NCBI GenBank assembly: GCA_963170155.1
Contig: CAUJGP010000037.1
Location: 89,552 to 131,775 of the forward strand
Direction of reading: 5' to 3'
Length of the DNA: 42,224 nucleotides
From: Bdellovibrionota bacterium
Lineage (GTDB): Bacteria > Bdellovibrionota > Bdellovibrionia > Bdellovibrionales > Bdellovibrionaceae
The translations under genes were made by a program, and so were the position numbers. Below are positions 1 through 7,243 of the stretch, piece after piece; the first letter of the stretch is position 1; every line of letters starts with the position of its first letter. The notes below the pieces were generated by a model. It did not search any database. It was given only the letters and a program-made list of their open reading frames with translations, and was not told the origin of the DNA.

Positions 1-803
1 AACGGGTTATTTTATTTGCCGCACTTATTTTATTGTTAGCTGGAGCTGGCTACGTGGCGTGGGATCAAGTGAGCCATTCTAAAGAACTTTCCGCGCAGGA
101 AGAGTTTTATACTGTTGAAAAACAATATTTAAAATTAAAAGAATCTTTTGATAAAGCGGAGGCTGAGCAAAAAGATAAGGAGATGAAAGCTTCTTCTAAA
201 AAAGAGTTAGCGAAAAAAGACGCGAATAAAAAAGAAGAATTAACAAATGAGAAAATAGAGAATCTTCCCTCTGGTGATATGACCAAAGATTATGGAGCTG
301 TTGTTGAGGGATGGAATAAAATTATTGATGCTCATCCCAGCTCAAGAGCTGCTGCTATGGCGGCCCTTGAACTGAGTCAATTGTATTTAAATTACAAATT
401 ACCTAAAGAAGCTCTGCAGTCATTATCAAGAGTCAAGACTCGCCAAAATTCGGATCAATTACTAGGCGCTATGGTTTTTCATGCTTATGCAAAGCTTCTT
501 GCGAATCAGAATTTATGTGCTGAAGCCATTCCTGTTTGGGAGGGTTTAGAAAAAAAGAAAAAAACTATTTTTCTGCAAGAGCAAGCTCAAATGGGTCGAG
601 CTCTTTGTTTGGAATCTTTAGGACAAGTTGAGAAAGCCGAAGCCTTATATAAAGAAATAGCAATGGGTCAAGAAACACCAATGACTCCTTCAAAAGCATC
701 TTCTCCACCGACAAAGGCAAAGTCACAAACGCAGAGGGCTGCTGAAAAATATTTACGCTATATAAAGATGAAAAAGGGTATGGCAGATTCAACGTCATCT
801 TAG
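1..803 (+). CDS. YfgM-like membrane-anchored TPR protein (5' end outside window)
   Basis: The reading frame is open from base 3, so the start lies upstream of the window; a TTG at 33 is inside the gene. The first visible residues form one hydrophobic membrane segment ending near base 65. A Lys/Glu-rich, coiled-coil-like linker follows, then helical repeats with a TPR look (bases about 290-660) rich in Ala and Leu. This is the layout of YfgM, an inner-membrane-anchored periplasmic TPR protein linked to the secretion machinery. BamB follows 107 bp downstream on the same strand; yfgM-bamB is a common pair in proteobacteria, which supports the call. The C-terminus is a Ser/Thr/Lys-rich tail. The YfgM assignment rests on architecture and neighbourhood, not on a diagnostic motif; a generic TPR protein is the alternative. 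Confidence 0.6.
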   Translation, partial: RVILFAALILLLAGAGYVAWDQVSHSKELSAQEEFYTVEKQYLKLKESFDKAEAEQKDKEMKASSKKELAKKDANKKEELTNEKIENLPSGDMTKDYGAVVEGWNKIIDAHPSSRAAAMAALELSQLYLNYKLPKEALQSLSRVKTRQNSDQLLGAMVFHAYAKLLANQNLCAEAIPVWEGLEKKKKTIFLQEQAQMGRALCLESLGQVEKAEALYKEIAMGQETPMTPSKASSPPTKAKSQTQRAAEKYLRYIKMKKGMADSTSS

Positions 804-910
804 ATTTCACCTGGGTGTGATGGAGAGTCTGGCAATAAGCAAGGAAAGCCAGAGGACGAAGTGTTTTTGAGTTTCAGGCACGGAGTGAGATAGAAAAAAC
901 GAGGATTTCA

Positions 911-2107
911 ATGAGCGCAAATCGCATTAAAAGATCAAAGATAATCAGTTCCACTTTTGTGGGATTTATTTCTTTTTATTTACTGTCTTGTTCTCATCTA
1001 GAGAGTTCAAAGGTTGAAAGTGCAAAGGCATTGCCACCTGCGCCGACGCTTTCTCTTAAAAAAGTGTGGGTGAAAAAAACACAGATCAAGGAGGACATTG
1101 GTTATCGCAAGGTTGCTCGTATGTCACCCCTCATCTTGAAAGACCGAATTATTCAGGGAAATGCTTTCGATGGGATTGCGGCGTTTAACCGAGAGTCCGG
1201 AGAGCGGCTTTGGCACTTTCCTGTGAAAGGCGGAGTCGAGGGCGGTGTGGCCTTCATTGATGATTATTTATTTTTTGGCGGTAATGATGGTTATTTTTAT
1301 TCGGTTTCAATAAAAACAGGAACCGTACTATGGAAAAATGCGGTTCGTGCAGAAACCTTGGCGGCTCCTCTTCTCTATGACGGGGTTGTATATTTTTTGA
1401 CGGGAAATAATGTATTAAGAGCCCTTGATGCTTCTGATGGGAAAGATTTATGGATTTATTCTCGTGTGGATAGCCAAAGTTTGACAGTGCGAGGGGCTTC
1501 CGCTCCTATGATCAAAGACGGCGTTTTGATTTTAGGATTTAGTGACGGTTATTTGGTTGCTTTGAATGCTAAGACAGGGACTCTTAAATGGGAGTCCGCT
1601 TTGAATAAGAATAAGAGATTCAGAGATATCGATAGTGCGGCTATGATTGATGGAGAGTTTGTTTATGTTACTGGCTATGACAGTCACTTATATTGTGTTC
1701 GATGGCAAACAGGGGAATTGGTTTGGAAATCAGAGCCAGGCGGGTTTGGAAAGGTTTTAATCAGCGGTGATGGCTTGTATTACAGCTCTTCCACCGGAGA
1801 GGTTTTAGCCATTGATAAAAAAAATGGAAATAAGCTTTGGCAATATAAGTTAAATGAAGGAATTGCGACAAGCCCAGTTTTATATAAAGATTATTTGGTT
1901 ATCGGGGAATCTCAAGGGGCATTGAAGTTTTTAAATAAAGAAACAGGAAAAGAGGCGGCTCGTTTATCTCCTGGACGTGGAATTTTTTCTCCTATCGCGA
2001 TAGATGAGGATAAGGGAGAGTTTTATTTTCTTTCCAATAGCGCCTTACTTTATAAAGTCAAAGCAAACGCTTATAAAAATCAAGCAGGGTCTCCATGGAT
2101 TTATTAA
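911..2107 (+). CDS. bamB: Outer-membrane assembly lipoprotein BamB-like (PQQ/WD-type beta-propeller)
   Basis: The protein has 398 residues with a lipoprotein signal (lipobox LLSC, Cys27). Repeated beta-propeller blades follow, each with the PQQ-repeat signature: an AlxxxxGxxxW pattern seen in FNRESGERLWHF, IKTGTVLWKN, DASDGKDLWIY, NAKTGTLKWES, RWQTGELVWKS and DKKNGNKLWQY. This matches BamB, the lipoprotein subunit that helps the BAM complex insert beta-barrel proteins into the outer membrane. Length agrees with the E. coli protein (about 390 residues). The ATG is preceded by GAGGA. A TPR protein of YfgM type lies upstream, as in the usual order, and the next lipoprotein gene overlaps the 3' end by 13 bp, so the two are likely cotranscribed. 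Other PQQ-repeat lipoproteins exist, but context favours BamB. Confidence 0.85.
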   Translation: MSANRIKRSKIISSTFVGFISFYLLSCSHLESSKVESAKALPPAPTLSLKKVWVKKTQIKEDIGYRKVARMSPLILKDRIIQGNAFDGIAAFNRESGERLWHFPVKGGVEGGVAFIDDYLFFGGNDGYFYSVSIKTGTVLWKNAVRAETLAAPLLYDGVVYFLTGNNVLRALDASDGKDLWIYSRVDSQSLTVRGASAPMIKDGVLILGFSDGYLVALNAKTGTLKWESALNKNKRFRDIDSAAMIDGEFVYVTGYDSHLYCVRWQTGELVWKSEPGGFGKVLISGDGLYYSSSTGEVLAIDKKNGNKLWQYKLNEGIATSPVLYKDYLVIGESQGALKFLNKETGKEAARLSPGRGIFSPIAIDEDKGEFYFLSNSALLYKVKANAYKNQAGSPWIY

Positions 2108-2478
2108 AGAAGCAGGTTATTTTAGTCTTATCGGTTGTTTTTGTAGTGATGGGTTGCTCCAGTACCCATTGCCGGATGAAAGAGTTTCAGGCTTTAGAAT
2201 CCCAGAAGGAAAAGAAAGTGAAAACAGTTAAAATTTACCGGTATGATGGGACTTTGCAGTGTGGAATGGGAAAACGAATCTCCATAGATGACATGCAGAA
2301 AGAGTTAAAGGAAATCCCTGTTCTCTCTTCGGCCCATCTCAATGATGGTTTGATGAGGATTCAGCTGTGTGGTTCACCCACGGGGGATGCGAATGTTTAT
2401 GAGATTGAAGAAACTAACCTGGAGAAAGCCAAGGCCTTAGGATTCAGAGAATGGACGTTTGGTGGTGGCACAAAGTAA
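2095..2478 (+). CDS. Small lipoprotein of unknown function, coupled to bamB
   Basis: This 127-residue protein starts at ATG 2095, overlapping the end of bamB by 13 bp in another frame, which suggests translational coupling. It carries a short lipoprotein signal with lipobox VMGC (Cys21). The mature part is small and mixed alpha/beta, with Cys at about positions 26, 56 and 92 and a conserved-looking RYDGTLQCG stretch. I do not recognise the family. Overlap with bamB suggests an envelope role, but that is inference only. Confidence 0.75.
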   Translation: MDLLKKQVILVLSVVFVVMGCSSTHCRMKEFQALESQKEKKVKTVKIYRYDGTLQCGMGKRISIDDMQKELKEIPVLSSAHLNDGLMRIQLCGSPTGDANVYEIEETNLEKAKALGFREWTFGGGTK

Positions 2479-2545
2479 GCGTCCGAAACTAGTTGAATTA
2501 TTGTTTGTTACGCACAAAATGTCCCCAAAACGTTCAAATTTTGGA

Positions 2546-2573
2546 TCTCTCCAAAAAAGCTTTTGAGATTTTT
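2546..2573 (+). terminator. Probable rho-independent terminator after the bamB operon
   Basis: ATCTC (2546-2550) pairs with GAGAT (2565-2569), and an inner AAAA pairs with TTTT around an AAGC loop, with a 3-nt bulge. TTTTTAC follows directly. The stem is short and weak, so the call is moderate. It ends only about 25 bp before the next gene. Confidence 0.4.
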
Positions 2574-2598
2574 ACAATCTCATCGAATATAGAAAGTG

Positions 2599-3036
2599 AT
2601 GGGTTCCGTCGTTTTTCTTCTTTATGTCAGCCAAGTCCCTCAATCCAATGAAGATGGGGATCAAGAAGCGCTTCGCCGAAAGGTATTGGAGTACTCAATG
2701 CCTTCTGATGTCACTGGTATTTTGATTTACCGCCATGGATATTTTCTTCAGTATCTTGAGGGATGGGAGTCTTCTGTCGTGGATTTATTTAGTCAAATCA
2801 GAGGATGTTTAAATCATTTTAATGTTAGAGTCTTGAGCCGAGGCACTTTATCGAGGAGGCGCTTTTCAGATTGGTCTGTGCAAGTCGTTTCAGCTCATGG
2901 ATTAACGCCGTCTTCAGAGTCATTAATTGACCTTTTTGAAACAGCTCTCATGTCAAAGTCAAATTCTGATGGAGAGATTGATGCCATTCTTAAGAGATTT
3001 TGTAGAGGAGCTCATTTAATAAGCCCTCATTGTTAA
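2599..3036 (+). CDS. BLUF-fold protein with altered flavin-pocket residues
   Basis: The protein has 145 residues from ATG 2599 (a GTG at 2596 is in frame directly before). The first 100 or so residues fit the BLUF blue-light flavin domain: an LLYVS first strand, VTGILIY, the FLQYLEG block and FSDWSV. Counting against the AppA BLUF domain as I remember it, spacings match without gaps. Tyr9 and Gln51, the key photocycle pair, are kept. The flavin-binding Asn (AppA N45) is Ser33, and the Met of the W-x-M motif (AppA M106) is Val94 beside Trp92. A C-terminal tail of about 40 residues shows no known output domain, so it is a short stand-alone BLUF protein. It may be a modified photosensor or a non-photoactive descendant; sequence alone cannot decide. 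No strong ribosome binding site was seen. Confidence 0.75.
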   Translation: MGSVVFLLYVSQVPQSNEDGDQEALRRKVLEYSMPSDVTGILIYRHGYFLQYLEGWESSVVDLFSQIRGCLNHFNVRVLSRGTLSRRRFSDWSVQVVSAHGLTPSSESLIDLFETALMSKSNSDGEIDAILKRFCRGAHLISPHC

Positions 3037-3130
3037 GAATTTGTTTTTTTTAATATCAGATCGACCTTATTTTTGCGTCACGATGGATTCAACGTAGACA
3101 AGTTCTTTAAAAACTCTTCAAAATTAAAGT

Positions 3131-3916
3131 GTGAGAGCTTTTATTCAATATTTTTATATTCTGTTGATAGTCTCTGCCAGCAATGTCAGTCAAGCTGGAG
3201 GTATAGAGCTATTAACAACTCTTAAAGCAGGTCATGATTACCAAAAATTCTATCGCATCAAAAAAAATCAAGAAAAAGTAATTTCTCTCGTTCATTGGGA
3301 ATACGGAGAAGATATTGATTCCGTTCCCTCTCAGTCCTATCAGAGAACTCTTCATTTTAAAGGTTGGGTTCGCGACCCCAGTCATCAATCCTGTTTTGAT
3401 GTACGCAACTTGGTTCTCCAGCGACAGGCGGAAGAACCTCTTGTTATGCACTCTAAAAACCGTTGTATGATTTATCAATCCAAGTGGTTTGATTTTTATT
3501 CCGGTCGGTACTTTTATTATGCTTCGGACTTGGACATTGATCACATTGTCCCGCTGAAGAATGCTTATTATTCGGGGGCGTGGCGCTGGTCTAAGGCAAA
3601 ACGTTGTCATTATTCTAACTTTATGGCTGATCGTCACCATTTGATGGTTGTTCAGAATTCTGAGAATCGCTCTAAGGGAGGACAAGGGCCAGATAGATAC
3701 ATTCCCGCTAACTCTCAATTTCAATGTCAGTATCTGTCGGCCTGGCTTAAGGTAAAAGCCGTATGGAATTTAAGAATCGCTCTTACAGAAGCTGAGGCTA
3801 TTTATCATTTTTTGAGTAGCTACTCTTGCCCCAAAGAGGATTTTCTTATTCCCATTGAAGAGTTCACCCTCCTTCAAAATCAAATCCGCGAACCACCTCG
3901 AGAGTGTTTGAACTAG
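3131..3916 (+). CDS. Secreted HNH-family nuclease (DUF1524/GmrSD C-terminal-like)
   Basis: The 261-residue protein starts at GTG 3131 and opens with a signal peptide ending near VSQAG (residues 19-23), so it is exported. The catalytic core holds DIDHIVPLKNAY (residues 135-146), then RHHLMVV (169-174) and ENRSKGGQGPDRYIP (178-192). This is the pattern of HNH nucleases of the DUF1524/GmrSD C-terminal type, where the DxDHxxP His is catalytic and the later N/H residues bind metal. Several Cys (88, 112, 159, 199, 234, 258) could form disulfides in the periplasm or outside. A role in degrading extracellular or prey DNA is plausible if the organism is predatory, but this is inference. The last 53 bp overlap the 3' end of a gene on the opposite strand. 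Confidence 0.8.
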   Translation: MRAFIQYFYILLIVSASNVSQAGGIELLTTLKAGHDYQKFYRIKKNQEKVISLVHWEYGEDIDSVPSQSYQRTLHFKGWVRDPSHQSCFDVRNLVLQRQAEEPLVMHSKNRCMIYQSKWFDFYSGRYFYYASDLDIDHIVPLKNAYYSGAWRWSKAKRCHYSNFMADRHHLMVVQNSENRSKGGQGPDRYIPANSQFQCQYLSAWLKVKAVWNLRIALTEAEAIYHFLSSYSCPKEDFLIPIEEFTLLQNQIREPPRECLN

Positions 3917-4118
3917 CCTTTATCGTATGCGGAGAGGGATGATTCACAATGAGAATTATGTTTGATTCCTGTGGGACATGAGGGGGCTCTGGATTATTGT
4001 ATAAGGAGTGAAAAATCAAATAGGTTATGATTCCTAGAATTAAGACAACGGGTGATAAACCAATAATAGCCCAACCTAAAAGAGTCATCAGCAAGATCAA
4101 GTTAATCACAAACAGCAT
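3864..4118 (-). CDS. Small membrane protein of unknown function
   Basis: From ATG 4118 the gene encodes 84 residues; an in-frame ATG at 4139 is possible, but GAGG sits 5 nt before 4118, which decides the start. The first 42 residues are two closely spaced hydrophobic helices (LILLMTLLGWAIIGL and VVLILGIITYLIF), followed by a Pro-rich hydrophilic tail beginning YNNPEPPHVP. No family recognised. Its 3' end overlaps the nuclease gene antisense by 53 bp. The ribosome binding site and two-helix pattern argue for a real gene. Confidence 0.5.
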   Translation of the reverse strand: MLFVINLILLMTLLGWAIIGLSPVVLILGIITYLIFHSLYNNPEPPHVPQESNIILIVNHPSPHTIKASSNTLEVVRGFDFEGG

Positions 4119-4650
4119 ACACACCTCATTGTTACACATAATAAAAACTCTTCAATAAACGGCCGGGCCTAGTTTCCATTTGGGCCCAGCCATTAGTAAC
4201 CATCCAGCCACTCAATTCCCATAAAGTGCTTTTATTTCGTTAAAGCACTACGCTCTTTGTCGGAGGATTATATGGTTACGGGTTAAGGGAGCGTTGTATC
4301 ACTAAAATGTAGAGGAATTATTTTTGAAAAATTAGAATTCATAAATAGTTTTCCTATTAATTCAGTCTCTACATTTTGAATTTAGTTCACTTGAATGGCA
4401 CGGGGGAGGAGGAGCCTTCATTGGTTTAAAAATTATTTCAGTAGAAAAGAAGAACCCACGTTTGAATGAGCAATGACTTTAATCGTTGGTATCATGATAC
4501 AAAAAATCTTAATTCATGTAAGTGCATTGGATCGGATGAAAACCTTTTAGCTAGAATCAAAAATAAAAAATGCCTAAATGAAAATTTCATTTAGGCATTT
4601 TATAGAGATTGTGAGTTTGGATAACTCATTAACTCAAATTGGAAAGAAAA
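4119..4650. other. Intergenic stretch with hairpins and a palindrome, no gene seen
   Basis: The stretch separates two minus-strand genes and shows no convincing coding frame. At 4161-4190 a GC-rich hairpin (GGCTGGGCC / GGCCCGGCC on the minus strand, one G-U pair) lies in the leader of the small membrane protein gene. At 4225-4249 AGTGCTTT pairs with AAAGCACT around a 9-nt loop. GTATCATGATAC at 4489-4500 is a perfect 12-bp palindrome of operator type. A strong terminator at 4568-4600 is listed separately. Confidence 0.5.
4568..4600 (-). terminator. Strong rho-independent terminator of the secreted-protein gene
   Basis: A perfect 16-bp inverted repeat with a single central base (AAATGCCTAAATGAAA and its complement) lies 50 bp after the stop of the minus-strand gene. 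On the minus strand it is followed by TTTTTTATTTT, a classic U-tract. The plus strand also has some T residues after the stem, but no plus gene ends nearby. Confidence 0.85.
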
Positions 4651-5268
4651 TTAACGAGCGAGACCGAGGCTTACGCCCAATCGACCATGGTTTACAACTT
4701 TAAAATCAGAGGCCTTGATTCTTAGGACGATTTTATCGACCAAAAGAGGTCTACGGGAGATTTTAGCTTGCATTTGAAATCCTTCAGCAATGTATTGGCC
4801 AGTGTAAGGAATCAAATTAACAACTTCTCCATTCATAAGATAGGCTTCAGCAGAAGAAATCATGATTGGTGAATGACTAGCGATAAGACTGATTTCATTT
4901 AAGTATTGTCCGTTCAATTTAATTTTAACATCTCTTTCAAAAAGTTTATAAGCTTTGAATTGACCATAATCAACCCAGCGAGTGGTTGAATAAGCACTCA
5001 GAAAATCATCATCATAGCTTTGTTGATTTTGATCGCGAATGGGCTCATAAGCTTGATCTACATCAATATCCTGTTGATGATCGCGTATTACGATATCTTG
5101 ATCTTGAGTTTGTTGTTGTCTTTCATCATATTGGCACAATTCAACTTGGCTCTGACTGCGTTTATCAGAGGGATCTTTACAAGAATCATAAATAGAGGCT
5201 TCGTTGCCAGCAAATGCTAGTCCAGAACTCAACGATACAAGGCCGATAAGTAGATTCAATTTTTTCAT
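4651..5268 (-). CDS. Secreted protein of unknown function behind a sigma-54 promoter
   Basis: The 205-residue protein has a clear signal peptide (MKKLNLLIGL... ending AFAG near residue 20). The mature N-terminus (about residues 45-90) is unusually rich in Gln and Asp (for example QQQTQDQDIVIRDHQQDI). The C-terminal 110 residues alternate hydrophobic and polar residues in a beta-sandwich-like manner and end VSLGLAR. I do not recognise the family; some Bdellovibrio exported proteins have a similar layout. AAAGGAGA sits 6 nt before the ATG. A canonical sigma-54 promoter lies about 180 bp upstream and a terminator directly downstream, so it is a single-gene transcript probably switched on by the neighbouring sigma-54 activator. 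Confidence 0.75.
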   Translation of the reverse strand: MKKLNLLIGLVSLSSGLAFAGNEASIYDSCKDPSDKRSQSQVELCQYDERQQQTQDQDIVIRDHQQDIDVDQAYEPIRDQNQQSYDDDFLSAYSTTRWVDYGQFKAYKLFERDVKIKLNGQYLNEISLIASHSPIMISSAEAYLMNGEVVNLIPYTGQYIAEGFQMQAKISRRPLLVDKIVLRIKASDFKVVNHGRLGVSLGLAR

Positions 5269-5444
5269 AAGATTCTCCTTTAGGGTTTTACCTCATTGAG
5301 GTGTGTTTAAACTGTCTTTCTGCCATTGTTACAACATCCACTTTTATTCTCAAAAATCCTCAGTGTTAGGAGCAGATAATTAACACGGTGAATTTTTTAA
5401 AATAAAAAAGCTTCAATTTGTAAGTAAATAATTATCTTTTTCCT

Positions 5445-5463
5445 ACAGCAACTTTGATGCCAA
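5445..5463 (-). promoter_or_regulatory. Sigma-54 (-24/-12) promoter
   Basis: Read on the minus strand the bases are TTGGCATCAAAGTTGCTGT. The GG (5461-5460) and GC (5449-5448) doublets are separated by exactly 10 bp, and the match to TGGCAc-N5-TTGCt is nearly complete. It points at the secreted-protein gene starting at 5268; transcription would begin near 5436. A sigma-54 activator gene lies directly upstream on the same strand, which makes the site more credible. Confidence 0.8.
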
Positions 5464-5662
5464 TTTAACTTTTACAAGTGGTAGAAAATAAAACTCCTCA
5501 AATAAAACTATGAAGGTGTCAGTGTTAATTTAATCTGAATTGATGAGGTGATCAGAGAATAGATAAGTATCTAAGGTTTCTTTTCACTGAGACTCATAAA
5601 TGAATGGGGTTGAAATCCTCATGAATAAGTTCAAAAAATGGATGTGGATTCTTTTGCTGTGA

Positions 5663-5778
5663 ATTTGAAAGGGGCCCAGATTCAAGTTGTTTGAAACTGA
5701 AATTCTCCTAGCGTATTTTTCTACGGTAAGAGAATTTCAGTGAATCAAAAGAGGTAAAGAGGCCCCTTCATTTCAAAT
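5663..5778. repeat. Nested inverted-repeat element (structured RNA or activator site)
   Basis: Three pairings nest inside each other. Outer: ATTTGAAA-GGGGCC (5663-5676) with GGCCCC-TTCA-TTTCAAAT (5761-5778), 14 bp with a 4-nt bulge. Middle: GATTCA (5679-5684) with TGAATC (5741-5746). Inner: ACTGAAATTCTC (5696-5707) with GAGAATTTCAGT (5730-5741), 12 bp perfect; the two inner pairings share base 5741, so they abut. The element starts 16 bp beyond the stop of the sigma-54 activator. Neither strand shows a strong T-tract, so it is not a simple terminator. It could be a 3'-UTR-derived RNA, an mRNA-stabilising structure or activator binding sites. Confidence 0.6.
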
Positions 5779-5794
5779 GACACTAAATAAATTT

Positions 5795-7243
5795 TTAACG
5801 AAATACAGGATCAAAAGCCCCAATTCGTAAAGGCATTTTGAGTGATTCGCTGACTTTAAGCCTTTTATAAAGAGTTTTGCGATCAATACCTATTTCTCTT
5901 GCAGCTTTGTCTCTAGCGCCTCCTGTTTTGGAAACGGCAAATTCAATGTACTTTTGTACAATATGTTCGAGAGGAGGTAAGCGTTCTTGGCAATCTACAT
6001 AAAAGCTTTCATTGCTTGGAGCTATCAATGGCGACAAGCTAGGAGGATTATCACTCTCTGGTATGAAATCATCTTTAGTAATTTCAGGGCCTTCGCTGAG
6101 AACGATAGCTCTTTCAATCGTATTTTCAAGTTCGCGAATATTTCCTTTCCAATCATGCTCATATAGATATTTGAGTGCATCAAAAGAAAATGATTTTGGT
6201 GGTTGAGAGGGGCTTTCTTCTGTGTATCTCGTCAGAAAAAACATGGCTAACCTTAAGATATCATCTTTTCGCTCTCGCAGAGGAGGGAGGGCGATAGGAA
6301 CCACATCCAATCTAAAAAACAAATCCTCACGAAAACGATGGTCTTGGATTTCTCGACGAAGATCTCGGTTCGTTGCGGAGATAATACGACAGTTGATAGA
6401 CCTATAATTATTCTCGCCAATTCGTTTTACTTTCTTCTCTTGCAGCACTCTCAAAATTTTAGATTGAAGATGAAGATCAAGATCTCCAATTTCATCTAAA
6501 AAAAGTGTTCCATTTTGAGCTTCTTCAAATAAACCGATACGTCTTTCTTGGGCTCCAGTAAATGATCCTTTGGCATGACCAAATAGTTCTGATTCCAATA
6601 AGTGATCAGGAATGGCAGAACAATTAATCGCAACAAATGGGCCTTTTTGAACAGGGCTCTCATCATGAATAAATTTAGCAAAAATTTCTTTCCCTGTACC
6701 ACTTTCACCTGTAATGAGGATATTCGCTTTGCTTGCAGCGGCTTTCCGAGCGATTTCAAGAGCATGTAAAAACTTGGAACTCTTACCAATCACTTGCCTT
6801 TCTTTAGGACTTAAAGCTTGAAGTTCCTTTTGAATTTTTGTCGCTTTTGCGCTGAGTTCTCCATGTTCATAGGCGCTTAAAAGTATTTTTTGAATCTTTT
6901 CTCTCCGCCAAGAGAGTTCCAGCCATTGAAATATGGCATGATTCATTTGTTTAAAAGACGAGGGTGTGTTCGTTGATGTTTTTAAGGCTAAGATAGGAAG
7001 AAAAGGGTTTTTTTCTTTGTAACTCAAGATTTGAGCTATTTGTTTATCTGAGAAATGGCTGGGATTTAGAATTAATAGGGCCCACTCTTTGTGATGTCTA
7101 GCCTCCATTTCTTCCCATACTGATAGAGTTAGTGCCGTTAAGTGAAAATCAGCGGGGTCTAAGAACCCTGATAGTTGTGTTTGAGATTCAAAATCAAGAT
7201 TAAGTAAAACAACATGCCTTTTATTATTTTTGAAACAATCCAC
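5795..7243 (-). CDS. Sigma-54-dependent activator with degenerate receiver domain
   Basis: The 482-residue protein starts at GTG 7243, with AGGAGG 6 nt upstream. Residues 9-110 look like a response-regulator receiver, but the phospho-acceptor position is Asn60 (LLILNPS) and the N-terminal acidic pair is absent, so classical phosphorylation is unlikely. The AAA+ domain has Walker A GESGTGKE (179-186), the sigma-54 contact loop GSFTGA (226-231; family norm GAFTGA, Ser for Ala), Walker B GTLFLDE (245-251) and the FREDLFFRLDVVPI sensor region (304-317). A Fis-type helix-turn-helix lies at 443-464 (ARDKAAREIGIDRKTLYKRL). It should remodel RNA polymerase-sigma-54 at -24/-12 promoters. A matching promoter for the next gene downstream lies about 330 bp past its stop, suggesting a local target. 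No partner kinase is adjacent. Confidence 0.92.
   Translation of the reverse strand: MDCFKNNKRHVVLLNLDFESQTQLSGFLDPADFHLTALTLSVWEEMEARHHKEWALLILNPSHFSDKQIAQILSYKEKNPFLPILALKTSTNTPSSFKQMNHAIFQWLELSWRREKIQKILLSAYEHGELSAKATKIQKELQALSPKERQVIGKSSKFLHALEIARKAAASKANILITGESGTGKEIFAKFIHDESPVQKGPFVAINCSAIPDHLLESELFGHAKGSFTGAQERRIGLFEEAQNGTLFLDEIGDLDLHLQSKILRVLQEKKVKRIGENNYRSINCRIISATNRDLRREIQDHRFREDLFFRLDVVPIALPPLRERKDDILRLAMFFLTRYTEESPSQPPKSFSFDALKYLYEHDWKGNIRELENTIERAIVLSEGPEITKDDFIPESDNPPSLSPLIAPSNESFYVDCQERLPPLEHIVQKYIEFAVSKTGGARDKAAREIGIDRKTLYKRLKVSESLKMPLRIGAFDPVFR

Larger units (their letters stand above)
5269..5794. other. Regulatory intergenic region between secreted-protein gene and sigma-54 activator
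   Basis: No coding frame is credible here. The region holds an untranslated leader of about 170 nt, the sigma-54 promoter (5445-5463), a short dyad AGATA-AG-TATCT at 5561-5572 about 100 bp upstream of the promoter, and a nested inverted-repeat element at 5663-5778. Enhancer sites for sigma-54 activators usually lie 80-200 bp upstream, so the dyad and the repeat element are both candidate activator sites. ACCTCATTGAGGT at 5290-5302 is a further small palindrome in the leader. Confidence 0.5.

Noticed and set aside
4394-4412. Possible sigma-54 promoter at TGGCACGGGGG
   Set aside because: The -24 half fits, but the -12 GC is absent at the required 10-bp distance.
4395-4469. 24-codon basic open frame (starts MARGRRSLHWF)
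   Set aside because: No ribosome binding site, very short and no sign of conservation to judge from.
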